From Haliotis asinina (taxonomy: Eukaryota; Mollusca; Gastropoda; Lepetellida; Haliotidae): 64,000 nucleotides of DNA. Positions 44,001 to 55,696 of this stretch are shown one piece after another. The stretch's first letter is position 1; every line of letters starts with the position of its first letter. The stretch spans positions 75,318,504-75,382,503 of the forward strand of contig NC_090280.1 in NCBI RefSeq assembly GCF_037392515.1. The letters run 5' to 3'. The position numbers and the translations under genes are program-made. Under the pieces are notes generated by a model. It saw only the letters and a list, made by a program, of their open reading frames with translations. It was not told where the DNA came from and did no database searches.

Positions 44001-44689
44001 CAAGACGATCCCCGAAATGAGTTATTCTGCTGGAATGAACGCTGAAGGTCCTTGTCACGACATAGTTCGTATGAATAAACCCGTATTCCAGCCTTGGTAT
44101 AGTACGAAGTCGTCTAGTTATATGCTGGACTAGTCACGACACTGTGACTGGCCTGCTTGTAATCGTTTAATGGCAGTGTTTCGGTCGGCACCGTTGGGAC
44201 GGCTCATTTTCTCATCCTGTATTTGCAAGGGTTTTGGACGAATTTGCGAGATACACTTAGCTCTTTTATGACCATAGGTTGTCCTTATGCTTTGTGCATG
44301 AAAAGCAGAAATTGCATCAAGACAATTATGGTCGATAAAACAAGGGATAATCTACAGCTGTTAAAGTCTCCCTGATAAAACCATCCCGAATCGTTTATGG
44401 TTGCACTCGATTACGCATGTTCTTCTAAACTATACCGACAATATTCAACTCTCAAAATCGTACGCAATTTGACATATGCGTGACAAAATGTCATTTGTGC
44501 AAAAATGAGAACTGTTTTACGTCGACGTTTGATAGGCATTTATGAGTTGGTAACACAAGACACTTATTATGGATGTGCGACTTCTTGTCTTGTATTGATT
44601 TAGTACATTTACATCGACTTTAAACATATTCCTGATGCATGAGCGTTGACAGACCTTTAATATCAGTTTACACGTTACCTTAGTAAGTA

Positions 44690-45986
44690 TAGTCTGGTTC
44701 ATAATTATTGAGAATTTTTCTTCTTACTTTGAGCTATCATAACACCTCATCTGATTCACTGATACTTAAAACTAAGTAATGGTATAAGGGAGGTAACTCA
44801 TCTTGGCCTACTGAGTATAGTACAATTAGAGTTACCTCCCCTGAATTTGTAGCAGACGTCATTTTCCTCAGCACTGTCAACAATATCTGCTGAAGATAAA
44901 AGAAGGTTGATTTTTGAGTTGTGTAATCAAGGAATTGATGATGTAAATACATTGGCAGAGAGAACAGGAACTCCTCTTTCTACTGTGTATAGGATTAGGA
45001 AGAATTTTAAAGAGGGAAAGGTTTTTGGGCACCAGAAAGGAGCAGGGAGACCCAGAAAATTGGACTTCTCAGATCGCGTCCGGCTGGGAATTTTAGCGTC
45101 TAAAAAGCAAAGGGCAAGCATCTCCAACATCAGGTATGAAATGATAGAAAGGGGATCAACTGTTGTATCAAAATCTACAGTTAGAAGAAATTTGATTGAT
45201 CTTGGATGGGAGAAAAAGACTGGAATTCCTTCTCCTCTCATGAAACAAGAACATAAAGACAGGCGTGTTGAGTGGTGTTTGGCACATGAAAACTTTGACT
45301 GGGAAAATGTGATTTTTACTGATGAAAGCTCAATATGGGTATATCCCAATAATGTGAAAATATGGACAAAGTCTGCGTCAGCACCGTTGTATCGACGACC
45401 TAAATACAGCCCAAAGTTTCATGTATGGGGAGGGATATCCTTATTAGGAACGACCCCGCTGTGTGTGTTTGAGGGAAATCTGACAAGTCAACGCTACACT
45501 AACATATTAGATAATTTTCTCCTTCCAAGTGCACATGTGTTTTATGGAAATGACTGGATTTTGCAGCAAGATAATGTTCCTAAACACACCGCAAAACATG
45601 CCAAGCAGTGGTTTCAGGAGAAAAATGTGACTGCATTACCATTTCCTGCATATAGTCCTGACTTAAATCCCATTGAGAACATTTGGGGGATGATGAAGGA
45701 ATGTGTGAATCAAAAGGGGTTGACAAAAATTGAAGACATGAAGAGAGAAGTGGTCCGATACTGGGACAGCATAACTCATGAGACACTAACCTCTCTGATA
45801 GGAAGTATGCCTACCCGTCTTAGACTGTGCCGTGAAGCTCAAGGAGACTTGATAAAATATTAAATTGTTACCTACACAACATGAAAAGGTCAGTTCACTT
45901 TCACAATACATTCAATTTTATCTGATTTGTTCTCGTTTAATAATATGAAATGCTTTAGCTATTCTCAATAATTTTGAACCACACTG
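44690..45986 (+). mobile_element. Tc1-like transposon, copy 2 (inverted relative to copy 1)
   Basis: 1297 bp between TA dinucleotides (44688-44689, 45987-45988), the same length as copy 1 and almost the same sequence, in opposite orientation about 12.9 kb away. Terminal repeats 'tagtctggttcataattatt' and, inverted, 'cagtgtggttcaaaattatt'. Confidence 0.95.
44883..45863 (+). pseudogene. Tc1-like transposase, start codon lost
   Basis: The 327-codon frame is open throughout, but the first codon is ATA where copy 1 has ATG. The next in-frame AUG is residue 87 (MIERGSTVV), past the helix-turn-helix. Compared with copy 1: V47 for D, P116 for L, W161 for L, V232 for D. V232 alters the invariant-looking DNDPKHT box next to catalytic D230, while D147, D230 and E265 are kept. 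Confidence 0.9.
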
Positions 45987-46229
45987 TAGGTTTAACATTC
46001 CTGCCAAATTCCTGACATACGATGCCACTTTTTGACGAGGACTCTCCTCTCAAGATACAGTACATGTATTCCGACTCAGAGCCAGGCTGTCCTTGTCATA
46101 CCCTAATGCCCATCTGCATGGAGTCAGTCGGAATTTTTTAGGTAACTGATCAATGAAGAATGGCCATTCTCTCTCCATTGCTTTATTTATTACACACACA
46201 CGCAAGCACCCACACGCGCATGCACACTG

Positions 46230-46345
46230 ACCCACCCAAGGCCAGCAATATTGCAGTTATGACATGAAACGTAATGTTAATCTAGTCTGGAGCTGACAAA
46301 CCGGTGACTGATAGCGTGAGCAACACCTCACTGGCCACCATGTGA
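46230..46345 (-). repeat. SINE-A fragment
   Basis: 'ggccagcaatattgcagtta', 'atctagtctggagctgacaa', 'agcgtgagcaacacc'. Strongly diverged. Confidence 0.65.
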
Positions 46346-46451
46346 CAACTAATAAACCATCCTGTACTCTGTGGATGGTGATCCTACTAATATGGTGATC
46401 CTAACTCCCATTCTTTAACATATACCTTCTACTGTCAAAGCACTAGCCTTT

Positions 46452-46598
46452 GTGAGTGAGGGCAGTTTTACCTGGCCTTTCACTAGTCTCAGTAATCTTC
46501 CAGCAATATCATGGCATGGAACACCTGAAATGGGCTTCGAACCTGAGTCTTAAGTGTGATGAGCCAACACTTCAACCACCAGGCCACCTCACCAAACC
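46452..46598 (-). repeat. SINE-B copy
   Basis: 'gtgagtgagggcagttttac', 'cctgaaatgggcttcgaacc' and 'ttcaaccaccaggccacctc' (A-box complement). Confidence 0.85.
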
Positions 46599-47031
46599 CA
46601 CTAGCCTTTGAGGAAGACAAAGATTCAGTATATGCAATAAAGAATTCTTGGGTAGTTGCTAAGTGGGTCCAGTGAGGGGCTAGCCTTGGGTGTGTAGTAA
46701 ACATGCTGTTGACAGAGTTAACTCAGAAGAAAATAATTTGACAGAGACTTTCTTGTAAATGTGTTTACAGGACTTGTTCATGCACCTACTAAGAAAGAAG
46801 TCTTCATGTCTTGAATTCAACCACTTTATTTCACCCACATACAACAGTAGGAAGCAGCATAGACCATAACACAAATGAGCAACTCTAATTATGTTAATAA
46901 ATACATATTGCACACTGAAATTCAGACATACAATGGAATCTGGAGAATGCAGACTCTATTAATCTCAAATTCTTTGTTTTTAGGACTCCTTCAGGCACTG
47001 TCCAATGCTCTAATAGTTCAAACTGATTAGG

Positions 47032-47202
47032 GAGTGAGTGAGTTTAGTTTTACGCCGCCTTCAGCAATATTCCAGCAATACCACGGCAGGGGGACACCAG
47101 AAAATGGGCTTCACACATTGTACCCATATGGGGAAACAAAACCCAGGTCTTCGACGTGACGAGCGAACGCTTTAACCACAAGCCTACCCCACCGCCCCTC
47201 AA
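47032..47202 (-). repeat. SINE-B, near full-length reference copy
   Basis: Read on the minus strand: 'gtggggtaggcttgtggtta' (A-box), 'cctgggttttgtttccccat' (B-box region, mutated), 'gtgaagcccattttctggtg', 'gctgaaggcggcgtaaaact' and the (ACTC)n end. The head marks it as tRNA-derived and transcribed by RNA polymerase III. Confidence 0.92.
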
Positions 47203-48248
47203 ACTGATTAAATTATAGTTCAGGTGGGAAAGCATTACCGGTAGTTCAACACTACACTGCTCTTTTGAAACATTCCTTTCAGACAGTATTATGATTTTAT
47301 TAGCGGTGGAAATGTGGTATTTGTACAACCACTGTATTTTGCCTTCTGCTTGTTATACTGTAATGCAATAAAAAAAATCAGCATTTTCAGTTTTCATACC
47401 TTCACTTTATTAATGTTGTCAAAACGTTTTGAAAATGTCCAGAAATTTAATCATTTTGTCAAAGTCTTTGTATTTCTTTTCATTTTCTGCATAGTGATCA
47501 TATCCCATATACTGAACCAAAACAGACCAAACCCAGAACCAAAATGCTCGGGACTGAAGGCCTTGTACCACAATACATACTGTACCATGGTGAGAGCATA
47601 CAGTTTCAACTCTAAATTTTATATGTTCTTTCACTCTGACAAAGTGCCACCACTAATTGACCAATTTCAAAAGTACTGAATATGTTTGGTATTGTTCATC
47701 TATAAGGAGACAAAGCAATAATTATAATAATAATGCCAACGGTAATATGGCCTGTACATCCTGGATGACTCTCCTGCAGCCATTTTGAAAATGCATTTTA
47801 TTCTTAATTTTCAGATCCAAATTCTTCTATAAGATAGGAAAATTAGGTTCAGGTCCATCACTGAATATCAATCTATTGTTAAAATTTAAAGCAGCAACAA
47901 ACATCATCCGTTTGCATTTTAGTCATTGTGAGACTAAGATAATCAGAAAAATTCAAAATACAAACAAACAAAGATATAAATAAATGTAAATGTATGAGAT
48001 CAACACAACACTGAATTGGGTAAGGAGGAAAATAATTATCAACTGGATACAATCATAAAGTACAGTACATGATACAGTGAAACATGGTAAACAATGTGAT
48101 CAACAGTATATTGCACAAACACAACCCGTTTCTCAATATTGCACAGAACAGCTGAGCTACAAAGGAAAATATCATGAAATATTCACAAGTTGAAACACAA
48201 AGATGGAAACATACGTTACTAGCAGACACAATACCATAAACATGATCT
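47203..48248. other. Intergenic or 3'-flank stretch, no gene seen
   Basis: AT-rich. The longest open frames (47314-47679 plus) have no family resemblance. AATAAA words on the minus strand near 46825 and 47800 could end the transcript of the small membrane-protein gene at 49986. Confidence 0.4.
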
Positions 48249-48400
48249 TGGGAGTGAGTAAGTTTAGTTTGACACCACTTTTAGCAATATTCCAGCAATA
48301 TCATTGCAAGGAACACCAGAAATGGGCTTCACACATAGTACCCATGTAGGGAATCGAACCCAGGTCTTCTGTGTGATGAGCAAATGCATTAACAGCCCAA
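48249..48400 (-). repeat. SINE-B copy
   Basis: 'gggagtgagtaagtttagtt', 'caccagaaatgggcttcaca', 'atgtagggaatcgaacccag' (B-box complement intact). Confidence 0.9.
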
Positions 48401-48884
48401 CAGTAAAGTGGTTCTACCTGACGTTAGCCAAATATACTTTGAAAGTAAGTAGCCTTTTAGAAGTATTGAAATACATACTTGATCACTGATTAGTTGTAAG
48501 CTTGTCACATACAACTATTATTAGTAAAAGTAGTCAAGTATATCAGTCAGTATTTGAGCAGGGTATTGCTCACAAAATGTAGATTGATAACTGGAGTTCA
48601 ATTATAAGAAAGCAACTGTAGTTGTATATCCCATCCCAACATTCATGTGGGCAATAATGGGATCAATCATGCCAGTGCTAGTGAGTATTCATAGATTCAA
48701 TGGCATGTTTTTTATCAGCTAGGTCAGAGATGCCAACCTTACAGCTACACTTGTGTGGTTAATATATTTGTTATCAAATGGCACAAGATTTACCATATAT
48801 CACTGTCAACAATGTGATCTGTAGGTAAAACCTTTCCAAATCAATGCTAATTTATATACCCTTTCTGCGAGGCGATCCAAGGGT

Positions 48885-48990
48885 GAGGGAATTGGGTTTT
48901 ATGCTGCTTTTACTTTTAGCATTATTCCAGCAATATCACAGCTGGGGGACACCAGAAATGGACCTGACACATTGTACTCATGTGAGGAAT
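48885..48990 (-). repeat. SINE-B copy, truncated
   Basis: 'attgggttttatgctgcttt', 'cacagctgggggacaccaga', 'gtactcatgtgaggaata'. Ends at the B-box. Confidence 0.85.
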
Positions 48991-49985
48991 AAATGCAGAA
49001 GGCACAACTGCATACAGAATCCCTACATTTGCAATAAGACTGATTTGTCTTCCTTTTGTAAATTAATGAAAAAATGACATTCAACTACAGCACACCATAT
49101 CATGTTACATAGTGTGACAATGTTAAAGCAGCATTAAAGTATCTTTGTCTACAAAGACAAAATTTATGCTTTAAATAAATATCATAAAATGGAAAATCCT
49201 TTCTTTTTGTTCACCCAGGTTATCAATTTTTTACGACAATATAAATTTTGATGACTATTTTATAACTTTCTGAATTTTCTTATAGCAATAGTCATATATC
49301 AGTTCTACATTTACCCTGACACTTTAAAGGTTTGCATCTCTGCTAGAAACATTACTGTCAACTCACAGTGACTTGAAGTCACAACAAGCACAGTGCTTAT
49401 TTCAGAAAATGCTTCAATGAAGTTTCTGTGTGAACCACTTTGTCTTCTACAATGATCTATTCAGATAATGGCAACAGATTTCAAGGTTTCTCTGTAAGTA
49501 TTATGTGACTGCAGAGCAAACAAAAATCAAACAAGTGACGCACATATAGATATACATGTACATGCTTGTAGTACTGGTATAATCACAACCAAGAAAATAA
49601 ATATGACATGACAAATTCGGGAGGAGATTCATTCATCTCACATATCATCCTGATCAAATCCCTCCAATAATAGATGATAAATATGATAAAAATGTAAATT
49701 GTCACCAATAGTAACAGTTCATTTCCTCTCTAAAAGAGGGTTGAAGAGATTTTCAAACAAAGGAAAATAAATTATGTAATACTGAAAATGTTATGTGTTG
49801 GCTGAGAAATACATGTAGTTTCACCTTCATATCAACTGAACGTGGTGGTCTGCTCAATAAAATCATATGGCACCAGTATTGTCTGTTCAGTATGACACAG
49901 AGGACATTAACTCTGTACGTACACTGCCCATCACCTCTGTTCATACACAGTGTATCACCTTTGTATCACTCCTGCTGAATCATAC

Positions 49986-50183
49986 TTAGTCCACATGACC
50001 ATGGTCTTTCAGCGTTGTTTTTCGTGCGAGAATGACGGCAACAATGATTGTTGCAACAGTGAACAGAAAGGCAAATATGTAGAATGACTCCTCATCAAAG
50101 ATGTCTGTGAAGTGAGGAATGTACACAGACAGTTTTTTCACGATTGACACATGGTTAATCGTTTTAGGAGGAGATCTAGCCAT
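49986..50183 (-). CDS. Small single-pass membrane protein, 65 aa
   Basis: Starts in good context (gtggaagATGG). The sequence opens MARSPPKTINHVSIVKKLSV, has an acidic FTDIFDEESF stretch, one hydrophobic helix at about residues 36-54 (IFAFLFTVATIIVAVILA) and the basic end RKTTLKDHGHVD. No signal peptide; the short basic C-tail suggests it is cytosolic. An acceptor-like 'gaatatctttccag' at about 50221 lies 37 bp before the ATG, so a 5' untranslated exon is likely. I do not recognise the family. Its tidy composition and single helix argue that it is real, but it could be chance. Confidence 0.5.
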   Translation of the reverse strand: MARSPPKTINHVSIVKKLSVYIPHFTDIFDEESFYIFAFLFTVATIIVAVILARKTTLKDHGHVD

Positions 50184-50790
50184 CTTCCACCAGGTGATTC
50201 AGCGACAGAAACGTTGCCTGGAAAGATATTCATACATGACACAAACATGTAACAGATGAAATAATCGTACAAACATTTCCACGTGAATATATACTGATTG
50301 AAAAAGACTTATTTAAAATTGTTAATAATTTTAACTAACTTGGTTGAATTTCATTCTCAAACATTCAGAACATTAAAGAAATGCCTTGTCTGCAAGATAA
50401 GGTACGATTTCGCATCTCATGGGCATGAAATTTGAGCTTGAAGTAAATTATTTCATACATGTGATTACTATGTTATTGTTAATATTTCATCACTATTCTA
50501 GGTGGCAGCAATCTAACAGTGTGACCAACATGTATAGCACCTTTGGACCCATCAGGCATGCTTATTACTAAGATTTGGGTTGTGGTGTACATGACCATAT
50601 AGGGCAAAGCCCAAGTATCAACTATTATATTTCAATTAAAGCCGGACAAATCTTTAAAATTACCTGAAAAATTTTGAATTGAAAAAACCCCAGTCAAATT
50701 CAATGAAAATTGTGACTGAAAACTGGCATTGATTTCACACACTGTCTTAATCTATCATAAACTTATTCCTATTGTAAAAACACTTTTTCT

Positions 50791-51005
50791 GGGGTTATAA
50801 GAATGAAGATTTTTATGGATATCAACTTCTTTATGAGAGAACACAACGTTTCGGAGTTAATGCTTACTCCTTCATCAGGTGTACCTGTTGATGGATGTGA
50901 CTGCATCATCTCCATGTTGATGTCGTATCAAGTCTTTGAATGTCATTTAGAAGTGAAAATACATAAGAATGAAGATTTTTATGGATATCAACTTCTTGGG
51001 GTTAT
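50791..51005 (-). mobile_element. Small hammerhead-ribozyme-like retroelement (retrozyme/PLE-terminal type)
   Basis: A 199-bp insertion (50799-50997) flanked by the 8-bp direct repeat GGGGTTAT (50791-50798, 50998-51005). Its two ends are the same 33 bp (50799-50831 and 50965-50997), so it is one 166-bp monomer plus the start of the next. No protein frame. The minus strand holds a hammerhead-like core. Confidence 0.6.
50841..50882 (-). ncRNA. Hammerhead-ribozyme-like motif
   Basis: Minus strand, in order: ACAC (stem I, 50882-50879), CTGATGA (50878-50872), an extra A, GGAGT/ACTCC stem II (50870-50866 with 50857-50853), GAAA (50852-50849), the self-complementary ACGT (stem III), T, then GTGT pairing with ACAC. 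Predicted cleavage falls after 50845. The extra A before stem II is not canonical, so activity is uncertain. Stem III this short would favour a dimer, as proposed for Penelope-like elements. Confidence 0.4.
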
Positions 51006-51944
51006 ATTTTTTTTACGTTTCCACATAAGTACCTATTCGCTCAAAGTAAAGTTATTCCTGAATCATAAGAGAACCTGTATGCGACCTTAGAATAAGAATA
51101 GGCAGAATCCGAGAGCGCTAGAAAGGCCGCTAGAAATTTCATAACTCCTGACGTTTGAATTTTGGGGCGAATTTTGATATTATTCGGATCGCTTCAGTCG
51201 TTCACGGTTCAGACATGACGGCCATGAACGTTCGAAAACGAAAATTTCACTGAGAGAAGCAAAAACACAAGTTAAGTGAGAATCCAAACTTGATCACGGA
51301 AAATACATGAAATATGATAAAACATCACAGATCGGCTTACCAGTAAGAGTAAAGATATTTCCCAACTGCAATAAAGGTCTACTCCGAAACTGCTGTTGCT
51401 GGTGAAGGTGTGGGCAAAAGCTGAATTACCTGGAAGATTTATGAGTAAACTAAAAAAAATAGTTTTCGTACTTCGAATGGCATAATGGAGATTTAAATAT
51501 GAATGTCAACATTGGGGTTTGCAGTACAAATGACACCGTAGTCTAATAAGAACATATTAAAATAAATAGCAGCGTTGTTTTTCACTTACTTGATTCATCT
51601 TTTGTATTTGCCGTATTGCACTAAGCTCCACACAGCATTGAGCCCTAGACTAGGTTGCCTTCCCAGAGCGCTTGTGCTGATAACCGCTCAACTGGGTGCG
51701 CATAAGGACTAGGTACTAGTCTAGTGAACTACAGTTTACTGCCCTGTAGTGAAGTTCCGAGCCCAGCTAAGGCCAAGGCAAAGCGATTGGATAGAATTTA
51801 TGGTCCTTACACATGGAAAGTGTTAGCAGCAGGAAATCATGTTTCTAGAAATGTAATGTTAAAATCTGCTAAGGTCAAACCAATTTTATTTCTTGTTTTA
51901 GTCCCCAGAAAACCAATGACCGGAGTGAAAAAACAAACATCAAC
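51006..51944. other. Non-coding stretch upstream of the small membrane-protein gene
   Basis: May hold its first, untranslated exon: on the minus strand a donor-like 'cttactg|gtaagc' lies at about 51345. Otherwise nothing recognised. Confidence 0.3.
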
Positions 51945-52085
51945 TGTCAGAGTAATATTCATTATAAAATGTAAGGTTACTTTTTGACCAATAAAACATT
52001 TGGATATTATTTTTATGAGCAGAGAAAATACATTCTTTTTTCTTATTCTTGAAAAATACAACTGGTGGATCTGTAAAACAATAAA
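51945..52085 (+). repeat. Repeat family D, copy 3
   Basis: 'gaccaataaaacatttgg', 'ttttcttattcttgaaaaat' and 'actggtggatctgtaaaac' match copies 1 and 2. 5' part diverged or missing. Confidence 0.6.
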
Positions 52086-53212
52086 TAAATTTGGTGTGGC
52101 CTATAAATAAAATGCTCAGATGACATGAAAAAAAATCAAACGAATGTGACATAATTTTGACAAACTGGGGAAAAAATAAAGACAACAAACTCAGATCATG
52201 TTAAATGTTTTATAAACATGTTCTTGACTAGATATATAACAATATATATTATTCAACAAAATGTATTCTTTAAATATTTCTAAAAACGCATTCCCTTGAA
52301 CAGTAAGCACAAAAAATTGTTCACACTGACGAAACTTGGATAAATATATTCCTTTAGCAAACACTTCAAAATATAACAATAAGTATCAAATGTAAACCTT
52401 AAAGCCACATGCATCAATTACCAATTTAATAGCTTTATAAATGAGCATGAATCATAACAAACCAAATAAATAAATATACATGTCTAATTTAAAGAGGATA
52501 CAACACTGGTCTAATGTGATATTATCTTACATCTGAACCTTGTTACTTGGTAAATGTGTCTTCTGGATGATTAGTTCAGTATAATTACAAGCAACATGAC
52601 TGTGTGATGACTTTAGATGACAACGCTGGGAACAACTCCATCTGGAGTAACAGAATTCCACAAATGCAAACGGCTAAATCAGTATTGCTTAATTCAAATG
52701 CATTGCACTGTTCAGTTTGAGCTTTACCCTTTGATATGGACCATTCTGCTTAACTTGAGATCAAAATCAATCAATCAATATATGGGGCGGGGTATAATGG
52801 ACAAATGGAAGCCAGGGAGTGTTAATCCAGGCATGGCCGATGTGGTAACGGGTGGAAGTGGGCCTTATGGGTAGTATGTACAAGGATGAAGTTGGCAGCA
52901 AAGATAATGAAATTATACCAATATTAATAAGTTCCAAGCTCTAGGGAGATATGTTCCTTGGTCACGGTTGATAATAAAAAAAGTTGTCATCCATAAAAAA
53001 CTCTTGTCTTTATATATAGATGTATATATCTATATAGTAATGAATTAAAAAGAAATATTCCAGCACCAAACCACCATTTTGTCAATCAGTGAGACCTGTC
53101 TATCACGTTAGATATTTGTTTGTTGCTTTTCATTCACATATACATTGATGTCAGAGATATGTGTGTCTATCAGAGTTATTTGTTTAATTATATTTTGTTT
53201 CAAAATTTGGTT
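52086..53212. other. Intergenic stretch, no feature seen
   Basis: AT-rich with scattered microsatellite words ('tatatatagatgtatatatc' near 53010). Confidence 0.5.
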
Positions 53213-53400
53213 TTTATTTTAGTGCCACATCCGACAATATCCCAGCTATATATTAGGTATAAATCTGTGAGAAATCATGTCTGTACCAGACAATGAACTG
53301 ATTGTCAGCATGAACATATACGTACACAGTTGGTAACATGTGGAAAGTAATCAGTAGGCCTGACCATATTATAAGTCGCCACTAATGACCAGCACATGTA
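53213..53400 (-). repeat. SINE-A copy, diverged
   Basis: 'cgacaatatcccagctatat', 'gtctgtaccagacaatgaac', 'ggcctgaccatattataagt'. Confidence 0.7.
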
Positions 53401-54721
53401 TATGTGCAGTGACTGAAATAACCAGTCAGTGTGTACACTGCCTGATTCTCTCAGTCATTGTGTACACTGTCTAAAATTCCCTGCATTGAGTGCATTGCCT
53501 GATTAATTAAAATGAAATGATTCAGACTTACACTCAAAAGAGAGGGATCGGTATAATTTCTGGAATATATTTCGGCAAAAGTTGGCAGATATGTGAGACA
53601 GGTCCCAAGGTGGTGCCTTTTGCTGTTTGCAAATTTTTGTCATTTTTCCTTTTCTCAGTGTCCATGGAAATGATTTGTAATTAGTCCCTTTGTTTTTGGA
53701 GCACAACTCGAAAAAACTTCATATCATTCAGTAGAACTTGGCAGATTTATGAGGGAGAACTTTTGCTACTTACAGATTTTTGGCATTTATACTTTTTATG
53801 ATATCCATGGAAAAGATTTGGACTTAGTCTTAAAACAAACATCAAGCTGGATTTTTAGAAACTGTCAGATGATTTGTTCTTTCAAATATATGGATTCTGA
53901 GGGGGATAATTGTCATCTTCTGAAGTTTAGTCACAATATTGTAACAGGAGATTGTGTTCATAGTTTTATCAATAAAGTTTTATATTTATCTTTTCAAGTT
54001 GTTCTTATGTTCATTAGTTTATGTGCTTGGGTTACATATCCAAGCAGTGGGCCTCAACAGTATAGCTTTCAATACAATAGCCTTTAGCCTCCCATTTGAT
54101 TAACATCATATTACTATAACTTTCCTCCATAGCATTTTGCACACACTGCTAACAACTCTGCACAGGACAAGCCTCTTTTCACAGTCTAGGTTAGATATTT
54201 ACTTTATATTAACCTAAATAGAATCTGAACCTATCTATTAAATATGTCATAAACAATATAAAGTGTTGTGAATATTAAATGTCTTATATTAAGTAGTCAG
54301 TGCACTTTTAATTTATCAGTGAAATGTCTAAATGTATGTATGTGTGAGAGCATGATTTGGTAGTTTGTATGCAATGTTACACAAGAAGTTTCCTTCTACA
54401 TTTAGTAATTGAGCCATAGTAACATTGTATGTATTTGTTTTAGGAAATCAATAACCCAGAATAGTACTGTGGGTAAAGAGACACACTCCGGTGTCACGCA
54501 CAGGGTATGTACATAATATCTTCTATCATGTGTGTAGTTATCTATTTGTGAGTAAATATCCCCTTTGTGATCATTTAACTTGATCATTTGTATGTTGATG
54601 ACAACCATTATGTATTGTTTTATACATTAGTGGAAATGATTTACTTATTATGAACTAGTTATGTGTAACTGTACTTGTTGCATTTTTGTATTAATGCATG
54701 ACATTCCTTCTTATACTACAG
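53401..54721. other. Intergenic stretch, no gene supported
   Basis: The longest frame (53749-54087 plus) starts in poor context and has no domain. A short tandem word 'cagtcantgtgtacactg' occurs twice near 53427-53470. Confidence 0.45.
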
Positions 54722-54993
54722 GACCTGTGAAGGTCCCGAGGTAGAATAGGCCTTCAGCAACCCATGCTTGCCATAAACGGTGCCTATGCTTGTCGTAAGT
54801 GGTGACTAACGGGATCGGGTGGTTAGGCTCGCTGACTTGGTTAACACATGTCATCGGTTCCCAATTGCGCAGATTGATGTTCATGCTGTTGATCACTGGA
54901 TTGTCTGGTCCTGGCTTGATTATAAACTGAGCGGCGCCATATGGCTGGAATATTGCTGAGTGTGGCGTAAAACAAAACTCACTCACTCACTCG
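54722..54993 (+). repeat. SINE-A, best full-length copy
   Basis: Runs from 'gacctgtgaaggtcccgagg' through 'gccttcagcaacccatgctt', 'taacgggatcgggtggttag', 'gttgatcactggattgtctg' and 'gctggaatattgctgagtgt' to 'ggcgtaaaacaaaactcact'. The last about 45 bp is shared with SINE-B; the head is not tRNA-like by eye. Confidence 0.95.
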
Positions 54994-55255
54994 TATATTA
55001 CAGGGTGATTGACTGATCAGTTGAATGGAATTATATATACCTGATGTCAGAATAAACATCACCTCACCAACATACCAGCAGCTTGGTCATTATTATTGGC
55101 TCACCCCTGCAGCAATATGGCTGCCATGCTGTCACTGTGACTATAAAATTTCACTCACTCACTCACATTAGGCCATGCAGAACTACTGAAATATCAATCT
55201 ATCTATAGATCTACAACTCTGATTCTATCTAATTATGCACAAATCACAAAATGTG

Positions 55256-55366
55256 TGCTCTTGCTGTTGATGACAGGATTGTCTGGCTCAGACTCAATTG
55301 TTTACAGTCCACTACCACATAGCTGGATTATTGCTGAGTGCGGCATAAAACAAAACTCACTCTTAC
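55256..55366 (+). repeat. SINE-A 3' half
   Basis: 'gctgttgatgacaggattgt', 'tagctggattattgctgagt', 'gcggcataaaacaaaactca'. A further short tail with '(actc)n' lies at about 55085-55168. Confidence 0.85.
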
Positions 55367-55465
55367 AAATAACCTATAAAAATGGCTAGCAGATTGGTTC
55401 CAATAACATGCCCTCTGGAGCCTTCAGTCTAAGCTGACACTCTGGGAACCTTGAATTCACTGCAG

Positions 55466-55696
55466 TTAGCTGTCTGTGTAGAAGACACTTCCACTCCGAC
55501 CTCTGAATGTAAGAATTTGAGTGGCCTCCCCTTTCTGTCCATCTGATGTTGAGAGGAACAGAGCACTTCTCTCCCCTTCAGTTGTCTTGTATTTGTGACA
55601 GAGGAAGTCTGTGATAGCCTCACACGATGCCTTCCACCCGGGCCATCCATAGTATGCCAGACAGTTCAGTAGAGCTTGGCATGGATTACAGATTGC
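55466..55696 (-). CDS. GPR143-like: GPR143-like exon D (helix 7 and tail)
   Basis: Acceptor catgttgcag|GCAATC. Encodes AICNPCQALLNCLAYYGWPG and a polar tail rich in Ser/Thr/Gly, ending SGSVFYTDS. The tail is shorter than in human GPR143. Confidence 0.85.
   Translation of the reverse strand, partial: AICNPCQALLNCLAYYGWPGWKASCEAITDFLCHKYKTTEGERSALFLSTSDGQKGEATQILTFRGRSGSVFYTDS

Noticed and set aside
53749..54087. 112-codon plus-strand frame
   Set aside because: AT-rich composition, no domain, no upstream promoter or splice context.
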